From contig CAWIUF010000066.1 in assembly GCA_963839095.1 (NCBI GenBank), positions 62,001 through 126,000 on the forward strand: a stretch of DNA of 64,000 nucleotides, read 5' to 3'. Both the position numbers and the translations under genes were made by a program. Positions 61,685-64,000 of the stretch are shown one piece after another; within the stretch, counting starts at the first letter, position 1, and every line of letters begins with the position of its first letter. This stretch comes from Palsa-504 sp963839095. Lineage in GTDB: Bacteria; Actinomycetota; Actinomycetes; Streptosporangiales; Streptosporangiaceae. Below the pieces are notes generated by a model. It ran no database searches and was not told the origin of the DNA. It saw only the letters and a program-made list of their open reading frames with translations.

Positions 61685-62767
61685 TTACGCCGAACGATCC
61701 GGCTCCACCTGGATGTGCCCGGCCTCCCCCGTCGTGACCTCGCCGATGAGCGCGGCGGGCAGGCCCTGGGCCTGGAGCTCGCCTAGCAGCGCGGGCGCCT
61801 GGGCCGGCTTCGCCGCCAGGAGCAGGCCGCCGGAGGTCTGGGCGTCGTGCAGGAGGACGGCGACCTCGGCGGGGATGGCGGGGTGGAGGTGGGCGAAGGG
61901 GCGCATGCGTTCGGTGTTGGCGCGGGTGCCACCGGAGACGAAGCCCGCGGCGGCCAGTTCGGCGGCGCCGGGGAGCAGCGGGACCTGCGCCGCGTAGAGG
62001 CGGGCGGCGGCCTGGCTGGCGTTGAGCATCCGGTGCAGGTGGCCGAGCAGCCCGAAGCCGGTCACGTCGGTGGCCGCTTGTACCCCGGCTTTCAGCGCGG
62101 CCTGGCTGGCGCCCGCGTTGAGCAGGGTCATCGAGGCCACGGCGGCCTCGATCGCGGCGGCGCTGGCCCCGTCGCGCTTGAGCGCGGTGGCGACCACGCC
62201 GGTGCCGATCGCCTTGGTCAGGATGAGCTGGTCGCCGGGGGCGGCCCGGTCGATGGTCATCAGCTGAGCCGGGTCGGCCAGGCCGGTCACGGCCAGGCCG
62301 TACTTGGGCACCGGGTCGTCGATCGTGTGGCCGCCGGCCACGAAGCAGCCGGCCTGCGCCGCGATCTCGGCGCCGCCGCGCATCACCTGGGCGAGCAGGG
62401 CCAGGTCGAGCCCCTCGCCCGGCCAGGCGGCCAGGTTGACCGCGAACAGCGGGCGGCCGCCCATCGCGTACACGTCCGAGAGGGCGTTGGCGGCCGCGAT
62501 CCGGCCCCAGTCCCCCGGGTCGTCCACGATCGGGGTGAAGAAGTCGGTGGTCAGCACCAGGGCGCGCTCGTCGTCCAGCCGCAGCACGGCCGCGTCGTCG
62601 CCCTCGGCCGCGCCGATGAGCAGGTCGCCGGCGGCCGGGCCCATCGCGGGGGCGTCGCCCAGGGTGGCCATCAGCTGCTCCAGCTTGGCCAGCGGCAGCT
62701 TGCAGGCGCAGCCCGCGCCGGGCGACAGCGAGGTGAGCCGGGGAGCATGGGTCAGGTCAGCGGTCAC
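61685..62767 (-). CDS. selD: Selenide, water dikinase
   Basis: A 360-residue SelD that makes selenophosphate from selenide and ATP. The active-site loop is SPGAGCACKLP with Cys20 and Lys23 (Cys, not Sec, form). TTDFFTPIVDDPGDWGRIAA then ANALSDVYAMGG, GHTIDDPVPKYG and TDVTGFGLLGHL match the family core. GTG 62767 is chosen because TACAGT (62775-62780) is seven bases upstream. selA, selB and tRNA-Sec are not within the window, so the pathway must be completed elsewhere. Confidence 0.93.
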   Translation of the reverse strand: MTADLTHAPRLTSLSPGAGCACKLPLAKLEQLMATLGDAPAMGPAAGDLLIGAAEGDDAAVLRLDDERALVLTTDFFTPIVDDPGDWGRIAAANALSDVYAMGGRPLFAVNLAAWPGEGLDLALLAQVMRGGAEIAAQAGCFVAGGHTIDDPVPKYGLAVTGLADPAQLMTIDRAAPGDQLILTKAIGTGVVATALKRDGASAAAIEAAVASMTLLNAGASQAALKAGVQAATDVTGFGLLGHLHRMLNASQAAARLYAAQVPLLPGAAELAAAGFVSGGTRANTERMRPFAHLHPAIPAEVAVLLHDAQTSGGLLLAAKPAQAPALLGELQAQGLPAALIGEVTTGEAGHIQVEPDRSA

Positions 62768-62799
62768 GATCGCCACTGTAACCCTGGCCTCCTGCCCGG

Positions 62800-64000
62800 C
62801 TACCAGGCGGCGGTCATGATGTGCGGGCTCCACGGGATCGGGGTGAACCGGTTCGCGCGCAGGATCCCGACGTGCGTCCCGTAGCCCAGCCCGAAGTACT
62901 CGACGACCAGGGCGTGCCCGGTGGCGTTCGTGTACATCACCTGCTGGTACTGGCCGGCAGGCTTCAGGTTCCTGACCACGGCCGTCACCTTGCCGGTGGC
63001 CACCGAACCCTTTGCCAGCTGCCAGCGGACGCTCTCGATGGCGCCGTCGGGCTTGTCCGTTTCCAGTTGCTCGAGGAACACGACCGTCCGGCCGTCAGGG
63101 GTGATGAGCACCCCGCGCCAGGTCGGCCCGGGCTGCCGGGTGGCTCCGCCGGGCCACTTCAGCACGATCTTGCTGTTGGCCAGCAGGTTCGAACCGGGGG
63201 CGTCTATATCGAGGAGCCGGACCGGGTCCGGTGTGTACGCATTCGCCCCGCGCCCGACCGGCCCGCTGATCGGCTTCGACGAGGCGGGGCCGACGAACGC
63301 GAGGTGCCGTCCGTCGGCCGTCCAGGACAGCGCGTCGACGTTCGTGCCGCCGAAGCCGAGGCCGCCGCTGCCGGGGCTGCACTGGCGGCAGAAGCTGAAG
63401 CTCCACGCCCGTCTGGCCCCGGTGGCGAGGTTGAACACGAGCAGTTCGCGGCTTTCGATATAGCCGACGTCCGCGGCCAGCGAGGTGCCGTCCGGCGACA
63501 GGGCCAGGTCTTTGACCTCGTTGTCGGCCGGAATGAAGCCGTCCGGCAGGGCCCGCAGCGACACCCGGCTGCCCGCGGGCGCGCCCGGCGCGATGTGCAG
63601 CAGGAAGAAGCGGGAATGGGGGTAGTACCGCTCGGGTCCCTGGCCCGGTTCCGGCGGGTTGTTCTTCTCCTCGGCGACCAGGACGAAGGTGCGGTCGTCG
63701 GCGGCGGCGGTCACCCCGGCGAAGACCGCGTACGGCTTCGGCACGGCGATCCGCGCCAGCACCGCCCCGGTCGCGGTCGTCCGGACCTCGGCCGCGGTGG
63801 CGTTGGAGGCGTACGTGGCGGGAGAGTTCCCCCTGACGGTCAGCGCGACGTAGTACGGCGGGACGCCGCTGTAGTCGGCGGCCGGGGTGCTGGCCCGCGG
63901 ATGCGGCAGCTGCCCGGTCACCGCGAGGGCCCCGGCCACCACGGCGAGGACCACGGCCGCGGCGGCCAGCGGGGCGGCCCAGGCAGCCCAGTGCCGGCGC
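62800..64000 (-). CDS. Membrane-anchored beta-propeller-like protein (cut by window edge)
   Basis: At least 399 residues; the frame stays open to base 64000 and the start is outside. A helix (VVLAVVAGALAVTG) near the N-terminus anchors an extracytoplasmic domain with propeller-like repeats (DLALSPDGTSLAADVGYI; DALSWTADGRHLAFVGP; VLITPDGRTVVFLEQLET). WD40/TolB-like proteins of this sort accompany ECF sigma operons in actinomycetes, but the partner would be off-window. 32 bp before the SelD start. Confidence 0.65.
   Translation of the reverse strand, partial: RRHWAAWAAPLAAAAVVLAVVAGALAVTGQLPHPRASTPAADYSGVPPYYVALTVRGNSPATYASNATAAEVRTTATGAVLARIAVPKPYAVFAGVTAAADDRTFVLVAEEKNNPPEPGQGPERYYPHSRFFLLHIAPGAPAGSRVSLRALPDGFIPADNEVKDLALSPDGTSLAADVGYIESRELLVFNLATGARRAWSFSFCRQCSPGSGGLGFGGTNVDALSWTADGRHLAFVGPASSKPISGPVGRGANAYTPDPVRLLDIDAPGSNLLANSKIVLKWPGGATRQPGPTWRGVLITPDGRTVVFLEQLETDKPDGAIESVRWQLAKGSVATGKVTAVVRNLKPAGQYQQVMYTNATGHALVVEYFGLGYGTHVGILRANRFTPIPWSPHIMTAAW

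Noticed and set aside
62706..62712. Selenocysteine codon at the SelD active site
   Set aside because: The codon is TGC (Cys), not TGA.

Overview
The window is high-GC chromosomal DNA from an actinomycete (Actinomycetota, probably a soil filamentous lineage). Support: GC-rich third codon positions, GTG/TTG starts, GAF-ANTAR regulators, a DUF5941 lipid cluster, a short-chain Z-prenyl synthase and PIN-PhoH neighbourhood like that of mycobacteria, and an initiator tRNA-fMet of the Streptomyces type. Many genes have a TANNNT -10 box 6-7 nt before the start codon, so leaderless transcription looks common.

Layout. 1-12 kb: small accessory and metabolic genes (PIG-L tail, TetR/cupin pair, frameshifted serine hydrolase, response-regulator-like protein, RHH/PIN toxin-antitoxin, nucleotidyltransferase, P-loop kinase, dehalogenase-like hydrolase with an S9 peptidase, two metallo-hydrolase/VOC enzymes) and a decayed LuxR-ATPase regulator. 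12.8-19.83 kb: a tandem array of small integrative islets in the 3' half of tRNA-fMet (intact gene 19754-19830, complement). The same 59-bp tRNA-terminator segment recurs at 14718-14776 and 17706-17764. Between the copies lie a HEPN/MNT toxin-antitoxin, an ECF sigma factor with a membrane partner, the catalytic tail of a tyrosine integrase, a PD-(D/E)XK-like protein and a RelE/Phd toxin-antitoxin, framed by short direct repeats that look like integrase arm sites. This is the most interesting part of the window.

20-34.3 kb: rnhA, cupin, lactonase-like MBL and EamA transporter, then cell-envelope genes: a flippase-like UPF0104 protein, GT4 and GT2 glycosyltransferases, two polytopic sugar-transferase-like membrane proteins, and a cluster of GT2, CDP-alcohol phosphatidyltransferase, glycerol-1-phosphate-dehydrogenase-like enzyme, nucleotidyltransferase and DUF5941 protein (to 36.1 kb). 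36.5-39.6 kb: two GAF-ANTAR proteins, one split by a 15/16-bp repeat array, a STAS protein and hemolysin III. 39.7-45.3 kb: IspD/TarI, aminotransferase, GT2, PIN-PhoH and a short Z-prenyl diphosphate synthase. 46.4-52.9 kb: conserved hypothetical, NlpC/P60 hydrolase, ABC exporter and DUF255. 53-64 kb: a TIR-transmembrane-extracellular-domain protein, a Zn/Mn ABC importer with a Fur-type box and a divergent Fur-family gene, PlsC acyltransferase, a large membrane protein, SelD and a partial beta-propeller-like protein.

At least eleven otherwise ordinary genes carry single-base frameshifts, one (Fur) with a compensating insertion and deletion. This pattern suggests indel errors in the assembly rather than mass gene decay, and every 'pseudogene' here should be read with that caveat.
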